From NCBI GenBank assembly GCA_003222815.1, contig QHXC01000165.1, positions 1 through 34,208 on the forward strand: DNA of 34,208 bases, read 5' to 3'. Positions 1 through 8,640 of this stretch are shown here, in pieces. The stretch's first letter is position 1; each line of letters opens with the position of its first letter. Below the pieces are notes generated by a model. The model saw only the letters and a list, made by a program, of their open reading frames with translations, was not told the DNA's origin and did not search any database. Position numbers and translations under genes: made by a program. This DNA comes from Acidobacteriota bacterium. GTDB lineage: Bacteria > Acidobacteriota > Terriglobia > 20CM-2-55-15.

Positions 1-918
1 TACCTCAACGATACCCTCATCGACGGTACCGATCAGAAGACTGTCCGTCGTCGCAAGTAGTGTCTGGCTGAAAACGCCGTCCGCAACATGGCGGACGAAT
101 TTTCCGTTGCGAAACTCGGCAGCACCGACCGATGTCCCCACAAACACTCGGTCCTCTGAAGCGGCTATCGAGAGCACGCGGTTGTCGGGCAAGCCGTTCT
201 GGTCATGGAATTCTTCCGCAGTGCCGCCTTGCCAGTGAATGACACCTCGATCTCGGGTACCAATCCACAGATCGCCTTCGCTGCCGGCAAGCGCCGTAAC
301 CGGAATGTTTCGAAGGTTCGCGTGAAACGGAGCTATTGCGGCGCCATCGTAGGCGACGACGCCGCCCTCCGAAAAGCCCATCAGGAGAATGCCGGTGGGT
401 AGTATTAATAAGGATGTAACAGTCCCGTACCCTTTGTTCGCCTGGACTTGAATTTGTGAAAACCGCACGCCGTCGAATACCAGAATTCCCGCTGTTGACG
501 TTGCGATCCAGAGCTTGGGTTCCGCATCGCCGGCCACGGTTCCAACAGCCATGGTAACGGGAGGTGATGGGGGCAGATCCCGTCCCACAAGATAAGTCGC
601 ACGCAGATTGCCGGCCAAGTCGTACGCCCAGAGTCCCCCTGCACCACAGATGTAGAGCAGATCGTGGAATAATTGCCCATCGCGGAAGTCTGGAGGCGAC
701 GGAAGGAAATCCACAAGGGCAGGTTTTGAGTCGGAGATCGGACGGATTTGAAATGGGATCGCCGACTCCGAAACGTCAAGCCGAGCTTCTTCAACAGCTC
801 GCTTTGCCCGGACGATCCAGACCATACCAAGAGCCATCAGAAATACCAAACCCACCAGAACCGTCCACCGTAGCTTTGCTCGCACGATCGACCTCTTGTG
901 CAAATCGGATGCCGTCAT
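1..918 (-). CDS. Two-component-regulator-type beta-propeller protein with N-terminal TM/signal anchor (partial, runs off left edge)
   Basis: Manual reverse-strand translation from ATG at 918: MTASDLHKRSIVRAKLRWTVLVGLVFLMALGMVWIVRAKRAVEEARL...LWIATSTAGILVFDG...GDLWIGTRDRGVIHWQGGTAEEFHDQNGLPDNRVLSIAASEDRVFVGTSVGAAEF, with repeated propeller-type LWIGT/GLPDN motifs and no stop to position 1. Absent from the ORF track. Start overlaps the upstream gene's stop (ATGA). Confidence 0.82.
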   Translation of the reverse strand, partial: MTASDLHKRSIVRAKLRWTVLVGLVFLMALGMVWIVRAKRAVEEARLDVSESAIPFQIRPISDSKPALVDFLPSPPDFRDGQLFHDLLYICGAGGLWAYDLAGNLRATYLVGRDLPPSPPVTMAVGTVAGDAEPKLWIATSTAGILVFDGVRFSQIQVQANKGYGTVTSLLILPTGILLMGFSEGGVVAYDGAAIAPFHANLRNIPVTALAGSEGDLWIGTRDRGVIHWQGGTAEEFHDQNGLPDNRVLSIAASEDRVFVGTSVGAAEFRNGKFVRHVADGVFSQTLLATTDSLLIGTVDEGIVEV

Positions 919-1943
919 CTTAACGGAGAGATGCGGGTGTTCGGATAATAGTACGCGAGGATTTCCCTGTACGTGTAACCTTGTTCGCCCATGGCCGCTG
1001 CGCCATCCTGGCACAAGCCGATTCCGTGACCCGCGCCATACCCCTCAAAAAGGAATCGGTCCCCCGATCGACGGACTTCATAAAGATCGCTGCGGACCTT
1101 ATTCCAACCTAAGGTCCTTCCAATGGCGAGTCGAAAATTTTCTGCATCGACAACGCGCATTTCCCTGCCGCTGATCCGAAGACGCTGCGCTCGCCCGGAA
1201 CTGGTTCGCTCGATGATCTCGATTCCGGAGACGTCACTCCCACCAAGAGCCAATTTCAGATCGGAACCCGTGAGTTCAGCGGACCACTGCATCCGTCCAC
1301 GCGAAACACAAAACCCGTCCTGTAATTGTCTGAAGTAGAGCGCCTGGGGTTCGGGGATCCCGCCACAGTTTTGATGGTAATAAGCCGGTATCGGCTGTTC
1401 GTCGTATCGAATCACTTCATTGCGGGTATCGTTGACCGCCTTGCGAAGGTGATCGTTCACGGCACTGATGCGAAAATCCTGGCAATGCGTTGTGTCGCAG
1501 AAGTCGAAACCTTCTGCTTTATGGCGGTTCAGGAAATGCACCGCGTAAGTTCGGCTCGCTACGGCAATCGCCTTCAGTGACTCATCCGATCGAAAATTCG
1601 AGGATTCGCCGGCAAGGACGGCGGCGACGTAGTCTTCCAACGGGATTTCCGTCACGATCCGGAGCGTGCCGTTGCTTGCGGTCACTTCGATTGGGTATGG
1701 TAAACGAACGGGTTTATGGCTCGCCCGCTGAATCGTGACCGGACCGGCACTCCGAAACGTTGGGGCAGCTTTACGCGCATCGATGACAACCGTCTGTCCG
1801 TCGCCGGTCGTCAGTCGGATTTCTGAAGGTTGTTCGATGGAAAACAGGCGCACACGCACTGGGGCCGGCTGAGCCACCTGTGGCGAGTGAATGTAGAACC
1901 ATCCCGCAAGGAAGAGAATGCCTGCTGGGAAAATGCGCGTCAT
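915..1943 (-). CDS. SpoIID/LytB domain protein
   Basis: 342 aa with N-terminal signal; EIPLEDYVAAVLAGESS...ESLKAIAVASRTYAVHF...CDTTHCQDF...GYGAGHGIGLCQDGAAAMGEQGYTYREILAYYYPNT is typical of SpoIID. Confidence 0.93.
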   Translation of the reverse strand: MTRIFPAGILFLAGWFYIHSPQVAQPAPVRVRLFSIEQPSEIRLTTGDGQTVVIDARKAAPTFRSAGPVTIQRASHKPVRLPYPIEVTASNGTLRIVTEIPLEDYVAAVLAGESSNFRSDESLKAIAVASRTYAVHFLNRHKAEGFDFCDTTHCQDFRISAVNDHLRKAVNDTRNEVIRYDEQPIPAYYHQNCGGIPEPQALYFRQLQDGFCVSRGRMQWSAELTGSDLKLALGGSDVSGIEIIERTSSGRAQRLRISGREMRVVDAENFRLAIGRTLGWNKVRSDLYEVRRSGDRFLFEGYGAGHGIGLCQDGAAAMGEQGYTYREILAYYYPNTRISPLR

Positions 1944-2821
1944 TGACCGGCCTTTGACATCGCGTGACCGTCGAATATCCGGCCGGCAATCGGTGCGGCG
2001 TCAGTTCCGCCCGTACCCCGCTCGAGAAATACCACGACGACAATTTCCGGGCGTTCCGCCGGTGCGAATCCGGCAAACCAAGCATGTCCGCCGGATGTGC
2101 CCGTCTTTCCTGCGACCTGGACGTGCCTAGAGGCCGCGAGTTGTCCGGTTCCCATATTTACCGAGGCCTGGAGTCCTTCGGAGACGAGCTGGAGAGCTGG
2201 CGTGACCGATCCCGGATCCCGCAAACGTCGAGCGAGCGTGCGATAAGCTTCGGCCAACGCGAGCGGAGTGACCGCAACACTGTCTTCACCGATGCTCATG
2301 AGCTGCATCGCCTCCTTTGACGTTGGCTGCTGAACGATCCCCGGGATTTCGGTCTGCCACTTCCCCGTCAGTGAATTGAATCCGGCATGCGAAAACGCAC
2401 GGTACAACGCGTCCATCGGGAGACGTTCAGACATAACGGTGAAGAAATGGTTGCACGAGTATGCCAGAGCCATTACCGGGTCCAACGGCCCCGGCATCGT
2501 CGCGTGGGAACAGTCCAGGTTGTGTTCTCCGATTCGCACGGTCTTCGGACAAACGAGCGCAGTCCTTTCCGTCACCAGTCCAGCTTCCCACAGCGCGATC
2601 AGCGTGAACGGTTTCATCGTCGAGCCCGGCGAGGCAACGCGCCGAGCCGCAACATCCATGCGATACGAGGCGAGCACTTGACCCGTTTCGACGTCGAGAG
2701 CAACAGCCGTGCCCTGACTCTCGTTCATGGCATCCTTTACCGCACGTAGCAGCCGTTCGTTCGTTGTGGCAGACGGTGAAGCAAGGATCCAGGAGAGAAA
2801 CAAGACATAGATCGCAAACAC
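1940..2821 (-). CDS. Penicillin-binding protein transpeptidase domain protein
   Basis: 293 aa with the three active-site motifs in order: STMK (SxxK), SCN (SxN), KTGT (KTG). ATGA overlap with the SpoIID gene. Confidence 0.9.
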   Translation of the reverse strand: MFAIYVLFLSWILASPSATTNERLLRAVKDAMNESQGTAVALDVETGQVLASYRMDVAARRVASPGSTMKPFTLIALWEAGLVTERTALVCPKTVRIGEHNLDCSHATMPGPLDPVMALAYSCNHFFTVMSERLPMDALYRAFSHAGFNSLTGKWQTEIPGIVQQPTSKEAMQLMSIGEDSVAVTPLALAEAYRTLARRLRDPGSVTPALQLVSEGLQASVNMGTGQLAASRHVQVAGKTGTSGGHAWFAGFAPAERPEIVVVVFLERGTGGTDAAPIAGRIFDGHAMSKAGQ

Positions 2822-2994
2822 TGACGAACAATAGCGCAGGATTTAGCTCCCTGACAATGTTTTCTGGCATTCTACGCCCGATGCGTCGCTCGTTACATGG
2901 ATCTTGGCGGTTGCGTATTGGCGATTGCTGATTTTCTACGATACACAGTTTGACGAGGAGATCAAGTTTTCGAGGCGCAATCCGGCAAAGCAGA

Positions 2995-3444
2995 TCATCC
3001 GGAAGCCTTCGCCGGCAGGATCAGGCGGTCGAGGTCTTTGAAGCGGGCGAAGCCAGAATCGAAACTCACCAGCCGCATCCCAGCGGTCTTGGCGAATGCG
3101 GCCAGGTAGGCGTCCGACCAGAAATCCCGCTGAATCTTGGCGCCTTTGGTCAGCAGCTTCAAATTCGGCTCGATTCCTGCGGGCTCGTCGAGAAATTGCA
3201 CTACGCCGTTGGTCAGCAGTTGCTCGCATTCCACCCACGCAGCGGCCGGCTCAAATGTTAAGCGGCCCATGACCAGCCTGTTGCAGAGCAATCGCAGAAA
3301 TCCCAATTGGGTGATACGGCAGAACGTCGGGCGTTTCAAATCACCCCATGCCTTGAGCGCCGCCCTGTGATGCGGATGCCCCTCGACGGCGAACGCCAGC
3401 CAGACATTAACGTCCAAAAGATCGGCGATGGCGCTCAATGTCAT
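2995..3444 (-). CDS. PIN-domain (VapC-family) toxin
   Basis: 149 aa; LLDVNVWLAFAVEGHPHH...FCRITQLGFLRLL...WSDAYLAAFAKTAGMRLVSFDSGFARF has PIN acidic residues. Overlaps the upstream antitoxin gene. Confidence 0.88.
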   Translation of the reverse strand: MTLSAIADLLDVNVWLAFAVEGHPHHRAALKAWGDLKRPTFCRITQLGFLRLLCNRLVMGRLTFEPAAAWVECEQLLTNGVVQFLDEPAGIEPNLKLLTKGAKIQRDFWSDAYLAAFAKTAGMRLVSFDSGFARFKDLDRLILPAKASG

Positions 3445-3682
3445 CCTCCTCTTCGAGTTTGGCGATCGCCTGGTTGCTCATCTGCTTCAGCAAAGGTCCG
3501 CCTTTACCGCGCACCAGCGGAAAAGGACACGACTTGGCTTGGCCTTCCGCGTTCGTTTTCGGCTTCGCCAGATACGCACTTAAGGCAGAAGTCACGAAAT
3601 CCTTAAGCTTCACTCCTTCCATTGCCGCCCGAGCTTTCGCCTGCTTGAACAGCTGATCAGGGATTTCCAGTGTCGTTTTCAC
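3407..3682 (-). CDS. VapB-like antitoxin (ribbon-helix-helix type)
   Basis: 91 aa; MKTTLEIPDQLFKQAKARAAMEGVKLKDFVTSALSAYL resembles an RHH antitoxin N-terminus; directly upstream of and overlapping the PIN toxin. Confidence 0.82.
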   Translation of the reverse strand: MKTTLEIPDQLFKQAKARAAMEGVKLKDFVTSALSAYLAKPKTNAEGQAKSCPFPLVRGKGGPLLKQMSNQAIAKLEEEDDIERHRRSFGR

Positions 3683-3791
3683 ATCGCCATTTTCCCATAT
3701 AACCAGTTTTCCAGCAAGCCGCGTTCCTGGGTTCCCGGAGTATTTCCTAAGCCTCGCTTATCTCCCCACCTGTCGTAGGAGGAATAGAAAA

Positions 3792-3823
3792 GGGGCCGAG
3801 ACTCTGTGAAGAGTTTCGGCCCC
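3792..3823. terminator. Stem-loop, possible bidirectional terminator
   Basis: ggggccgagactc-tgtgaa-gagtttcggcccc: 13 bp stem with one G-T pair, 6 nt loop, intergenic. Confidence 0.6.
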
Positions 3824-3838
3824 AGCGTCACGCGCTTA

Positions 3839-4086
3839 GGGCTCGCGCAAAAATAACTTGGCGGAATGCAGGCTCAGGAGGATCTGACCTAATGTTCAAT
3901 TCCCAATGCTCAATTCTCATCCGAAAGGAGGAAGCGGCCGCATGTGTGCGAGCCTTGCATCGGTGGAACATTTGGCAATCCGACATCCACTTCGGATGAG
4001 AATTGAGCATTGGGAATTGAGCATTGGTCAGATCCCCGGTCGGATTCAGGGCAGCGGATTCTGCCAAGTTATTTTTGTGCTAGCCC
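3839..4086. repeat. Long imperfect palindrome (fold-back / MITE-like element)
   Basis: Outer arms gggctcgcgcaaaaataacttggc / gccaagttatttttgtgctagccc; inner arms gatctgacctaatgttcaattcccaatgctcaattctcatccgaa / ttcggatgagaattgagcattgggaattgagcattggtcagatc, around a ~65 nt non-repeated centre. Confidence 0.85.
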
Positions 4087-4102
4087 GTCCGATGTAATTC
4101 TG

Positions 4103-5842
4103 CTACTTCGGATTCGGACTCTGATTCTGTCCCAGACCTCCGGTGATGCCCTCTACCTGGTGTCCGATTTGGATCGCTCTGAGCTTTGATATTTCTGCCG
4201 GCCGGGCGGCCATGGGATCGACGTCGCCACAAGTAAATCCTCTCAGGGTGCATTCTGAGGTAGTGTGTTTGATTCCCTTTTCCTTCATCAGCCGGCTCAT
4301 CAGGTCTACGGCTTCGTCCTTGTAGACGATCGAGTTGTTAGGGCGGAAGGTCCCTACACCGATCGCATAGTCGATTGGCATCAGCGGCTCGATGCTTCCA
4401 CCGAAGGAGCCATCATTTTTTTTACCCAAATCATGAGCACCCAAGTTAGCGCCCACGTCCACCAGGTACTGTATGATCTTGGGCACTCCGAACTCCCCAG
4501 CAGCCATCAGCACGGTAATACCGGCATCATCGGCCGCATTCACATCGGCTCCGAGTTCCACTAGAAGTTTGATGACTTCCAGCCTTTCGGCGTCAGATTT
4601 TCCCCTGCTATAACCATCGATCCACGCGTATCCTGCGGCTGCCATAAGCGCCGTCTCGTTGTCGCTGGACACGATGTTAGGATCAGCGCCGTAAGACAGC
4701 AGGAGTCGAACCAGTTCCAGATCGGCGGAAAATGCCGCGCGCGCCAGTGCTGTAGCGAACGCGGTCCGCGGTGTCAAATTAAGCGCGGATCTACGGGACG
4801 TTGGGATGTTACTGACGAATGCATTCGGATTCGCTCCGGCTGCCAGAAGTTTCTTGATCAGGGGAAGGGGATCCAGGGTCACCATCCACGGCATACCGGG
4901 GTTGAATTCCATATTGCGGCGATCCACCGCCCAGAACAGTGGCGTAAACCTTTCGGCGTCGGCATTATTCACGTTCGCTTTGCTGTCGATTAGAAACGAT
5001 GCGAGTTCGTAATTGCCATTGTAGACCGCCAGATCTAGCGGACCTTTCCCGTCGGCTGAGATCGCATTCACATCCGCTCCAGCAGCGACTAAAAGGCGCG
5101 CAGATTCCTGATCCCCCTGGCGTACCGCAAACATCAACGGTGTCAACCCGCCGTAATAATCTTTCTTTGGCTTTTCACCAGCCTCGGGATCACGTGGCGC
5201 ACTTGTTATCGCGGAATTTGAGGTCGAACCCCCGCGGCGGCTTTCCGACGGCACAATCTTCGAACGAGCATTGAGATTCGCGCCGTGATCGATGAGCATC
5301 TTCACAGCATCGGGATGGCTCTCGGAAGCGGCCCACATCAAGGCGGTCGTATCGCCCCAGGTTTCCTTCGCGTTGACCTGCGCTCCGTTGTCTAACAGCA
5401 CCTTGATCGCGTCGGGCTTGCCGGTGCGTGCCGCCATCATGAGCGCGGTATCTCCATATTTCGTCAGCGGGGCATTCGGGTCCGCTCCGGCCTTGACGAG
5501 TTTTTCGATCATGGCGGCATTCCCGTTAATGACGGCGAGTTGCAGCGGTGTGGCGCCCGCGCGCGTCGCGGCCGACACATTTGCGCCGGCGCGGATAAGC
5601 AGTTCCGCAGTTTCCAGGTCATCCAAACGCGCCGCCCAATGGAGCGCCGTGGTACCGTCGGTTTGCGGTACATTTACATCTGCTTTTTTCTGCAGCAAGG
5701 AACGCACAACCACCTTATTTCCCTTCATGACCGCGTCTGCTACATCGCTAACGGCCGCGCCGAGACTGGCGACCGACAGCAACACGAACACGCAGCACGC
5801 GACTACGCGTCTGATACACATGTGTTGGCTCCTTAGGCTCAT
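4103..5842 (-). CDS. Secreted ankyrin-repeat protein
   Basis: 579 aa, N-terminal signal (VVACCVFVLLSVASLGAA), many ankyrin units such as TDGTTALHWAARLDDLETAELLIRAGANVS and GATPLQLAVINGNAAMIEKLVKAGADPNAP. Confidence 0.95.
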   Translation of the reverse strand: MSLRSQHMCIRRVVACCVFVLLSVASLGAAVSDVADAVMKGNKVVVRSLLQKKADVNVPQTDGTTALHWAARLDDLETAELLIRAGANVSAATRAGATPLQLAVINGNAAMIEKLVKAGADPNAPLTKYGDTALMMAARTGKPDAIKVLLDNGAQVNAKETWGDTTALMWAASESHPDAVKMLIDHGANLNARSKIVPSESRRGGSTSNSAITSAPRDPEAGEKPKKDYYGGLTPLMFAVRQGDQESARLLVAAGADVNAISADGKGPLDLAVYNGNYELASFLIDSKANVNNADAERFTPLFWAVDRRNMEFNPGMPWMVTLDPLPLIKKLLAAGANPNAFVSNIPTSRRSALNLTPRTAFATALARAAFSADLELVRLLLSYGADPNIVSSDNETALMAAAGYAWIDGYSRGKSDAERLEVIKLLVELGADVNAADDAGITVLMAAGEFGVPKIIQYLVDVGANLGAHDLGKKNDGSFGGSIEPLMPIDYAIGVGTFRPNNSIVYKDEAVDLMSRLMKEKGIKHTTSECTLRGFTCGDVDPMAARPAEISKLRAIQIGHQVEGITGGLGQNQSPNPK

Positions 5843-6074
5843 TCGCTCCGAACGCTTTAGACTTTGAAAGTGATTTCTACCATTCTGCCTTAGTGATTGA
5901 CAATAAAAATCTTAGGAGAAACCCGGAGCCTCGAACGTCGCGGCAAGGGACGCTAAAAATGGCTTGCAATGCCCAGACGTTCATTAGATAGTTACACACA
6001 AAATATCTTCCCCAAGGCGTTTTTGGATGGCCGTTTTTGCAAACGCCTTCATGACCATCTGAAATGGAGCTATC

Positions 6075-8567
6075 GTGATGAAAAACAGGCTATTGGTAGG
6101 TTGCATGGCAATCCTGTCTGCGGTTCTCGGTTATGGGCAGGCGGCCGGGCCGCAGCGGCAATCTCCAGGAACTGCCCCAGTGTCGGCCACGAGCGGAGCG
6201 AGTGCAAGCCCGATAGGGCGCAGCAATCAAGCCACGAGCGGAGCGAGTGCAAGCCCGACAGGGCGCAGCAATCTAACAACGGCGGAACGCGCGCTTCTCG
6301 ACCAGTACTGCGTGACGTGCCACAACGATCGAACGAAAAGGGCCAATCTTTCGCTCGAAAAATTAGATCTCACAACGGTGGGTGATAATCCGCAATTTTG
6401 GGAGAAAGTGGTGCGTAAACTTCGCGGTGGCGTGATGCCCCCACCGGGCATGCGACGGCCGGATTGGGCCGCTTACACCGAGCTCACGGAGTTTCTGGAA
6501 GCGGAAATCGATCGCAAAGCGAAGGTAAATCCCGGAACCAAAGTACTCCATCGTCTGAACCGCACCGAATACTCTAATGTCGTCCGCGACCTCCTGGATC
6601 TCGAGATCGATGCCGCGACACTTCTGCCCCCAGACGATTCGAGCAGAGGCTTTGACAATATTGCCGGATCGTTAACGATATCTTCGACACTGCTGGAATC
6701 CTATGCGGCGGCGGCGGGGAAGATCGCCCGAATGGCGGTTGGCTATTGGAAGACGCCGACGGAATCGACCTATATTGCACCGAGCGATACCTCACAGGAA
6801 TGGCATATCGATGGTCTCCCTTTTGGCACTCGCGGCGGAATGGTCGTCAGTCATGTCTTTCCGGCCGATGGCGAGTACAAGTTTTTGGTCAAGGAATTCG
6901 TTCTCGGTCCCTATATTGGAGACGAGCAAATCGAGATCAGCATTGATGGCGAGAGAGTGCACCTCTTCGAATGGAATGATCTCAAAGGGGGGAACCCTGG
7001 AGCAGACGGGGACACCGGGGGCGGTCTGGAGGTCACTGTTCCAGTGAAAGCCGGCACGCATCGAGTGGGAGCCACCTTCGTGGCCACCAACTACCGGCCC
7101 AGCCTCGATCCCGCCAAGCACTATGCTCGAAGCACGCTGGAAAATAGCAGGATCGCGGGCTTCACCAACTATCCCGAGGTCGGTCTTTTGAAGATTCAAG
7201 GACCGTTCACCGCCCAACGTCCCGAAGACTCGCGCAGCATTCGTAAGGTTTTTACGTGCCGGCCCTCGAGCGCCAGTCAAGACGAGACCTGCGCCAGGGA
7301 AATCGTTTCGACGTTAGCGCGGCGCGCTTATCGGCGTCCGACAACGGCGGAGGATCTTGAGGGGTTGATGGGCTTTTACCAGGAGGGCCGCCGTAGCGGC
7401 ACTTTTGAGGACGGCATCGAGCTAGCGCTTCGGCGAATCTTAGCGAGCCCCCAATTTCTGGTGCGTCTCGAAAATGAACCGGCCAATGTGGCGGTAGGTC
7501 AAACTTATCGCATTAGCGACCTGGAATTGGCTTCTCGTTTGTCGTTTTTCCTGTGGAGCAGCATCCCGGACGACGAACTGATAAACCTGGCCAGCCAGAG
7601 GAGACTTAGCAATCCCACGGTGCTCGATCAACAGGTGCGGCGCATGCTCGCCGATCCCCGATCCGAGGCCCTGGTGAAAAACTTCGCCGCCCAATGGCTG
7701 TACTTGCGGAATTTGCGGGCGGCGGCTCCGATCCAAACAAGCTATCCCGACTGGGACGACACGCTGCGGCAGAGTTTCCGGCGTGAGACGGAACTGCTGT
7801 TTGAAAGCGTTATGCGCGAGGACCGGAACGTCGTGAATTTCTTGACCGCAGACTATACGTTCCTCAATGAACGGCTCGCGAAGCACTATGGCATTCCCAA
7901 TGTTTATGGATCCCAATTCCGCCGGGTCCCGCTCGGACCGGAACTGGACTACCGTCGAGGATTGCTGGGTCAGGGGAGCATCCTGGCGATAACCTCTGTT
8001 CCCGATAGAACTTCACCGGTCAAGCGAGGCGTGTGGGTGCTTGAAAACATCCTCGGTACCGCCGCTCCGGAACCTCCACCGAATGTTCCGGCCCTGGAGC
8101 AGACCGAGAATCCTGATCCCACAAAAGTTCTGACATTGCGCGATAAGCAAACGCTACACCGGAAAAATGAGCCTTGTGCCAGTTGCCACAAAATCTTTGA
8201 CCCGATCGGCTTTGCGCTCGAAAATTTTTCCGCCGACGCAAAGTGGCGCGACAAGGATGGAGGCGATGCGGGAACTACCATCGATGCATCCGGCCAACTC
8301 TTTGACGGCGCCACGATCAATGGGCCCGCCGGCTTGAGACAGGCGCTTCTGCGGTATTCCCCCCAATTTGTCCGTATGGTGACTGAGAAGCTGATGACCT
8401 ACGGCTTGGGCCGGGGGGTCGAATACTCCGATATGCCCGTGATCCGCTCGATCGTGCGGGATGCGGGCGGAAAGAACAACCGGTTCTCGGCCATTGTGTT
8501 GGGAGTCGTCAAAAGCGCTCCATTCCAGATGAGGATGAAAGTGGAAGAAAGTGCTGCGAATCAGTAG
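6075..8567 (+). CDS. DUF1592/DUF1588/DUF1585-type cytochrome-domain protein
   Basis: 830 aa, signal peptide, CxxCH in LLDQYCVTCHNDRTKRANLSL, LHRLNRTEYSNVVRDLLDL, and the conserved C-terminal CASCHKIFDPIGFALENF. Confidence 0.93.
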   Translation: MMKNRLLVGCMAILSAVLGYGQAAGPQRQSPGTAPVSATSGASASPIGRSNQATSGASASPTGRSNLTTAERALLDQYCVTCHNDRTKRANLSLEKLDLTTVGDNPQFWEKVVRKLRGGVMPPPGMRRPDWAAYTELTEFLEAEIDRKAKVNPGTKVLHRLNRTEYSNVVRDLLDLEIDAATLLPPDDSSRGFDNIAGSLTISSTLLESYAAAAGKIARMAVGYWKTPTESTYIAPSDTSQEWHIDGLPFGTRGGMVVSHVFPADGEYKFLVKEFVLGPYIGDEQIEISIDGERVHLFEWNDLKGGNPGADGDTGGGLEVTVPVKAGTHRVGATFVATNYRPSLDPAKHYARSTLENSRIAGFTNYPEVGLLKIQGPFTAQRPEDSRSIRKVFTCRPSSASQDETCAREIVSTLARRAYRRPTTAEDLEGLMGFYQEGRRSGTFEDGIELALRRILASPQFLVRLENEPANVAVGQTYRISDLELASRLSFFLWSSIPDDELINLASQRRLSNPTVLDQQVRRMLADPRSEALVKNFAAQWLYLRNLRAAAPIQTSYPDWDDTLRQSFRRETELLFESVMREDRNVVNFLTADYTFLNERLAKHYGIPNVYGSQFRRVPLGPELDYRRGLLGQGSILAITSVPDRTSPVKRGVWVLENILGTAAPEPPPNVPALEQTENPDPTKVLTLRDKQTLHRKNEPCASCHKIFDPIGFALENFSADAKWRDKDGGDAGTTIDASGQLFDGATINGPAGLRQALLRYSPQFVRMVTEKLMTYGLGRGVEYSDMPVIRSIVRDAGGKNNRFSAIVLGVVKSAPFQMRMKVEESAANQ
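6186..6275 (+). repeat. Two tandem 45 bp units inside the DUF1592 gene
   Basis: gccacgagcggagcgagtgcaagcccga(t/c)agggcgcagcaatc(aa/ta); units 6186-6230 and 6231-6275, in frame (ATSGASASP[I/T]GRSN). Confidence 0.95.
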
Positions 8568-8640
8568 CCAAAAATAATTAGTCGTTATTCAGAAACAGGC
8601 ATTACGATTGGACAATGCATCCGGTGAATGAGGGGGTCAG

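Noticed and set aside
405-830. 141 aa minus-strand ORF in the track
   Set aside because: Out-of-frame shadow of the propeller gene that I read in another frame from 918 to 1; no recognisable domain.
2915-2938. tattggcgattgctgatttt resembling the MITE internal gattggcgattgcagattt
   Set aside because: Match is short and this low-complexity motif can recur by chance; no TIRs nearby.
5969-6385. 138 aa plus-strand ORF with HERSECKPDRAQQS repeats
   Set aside because: Alternative frame over the tandem repeat and start of the DUF1592 gene; the cytochrome frame is clearly the real one.
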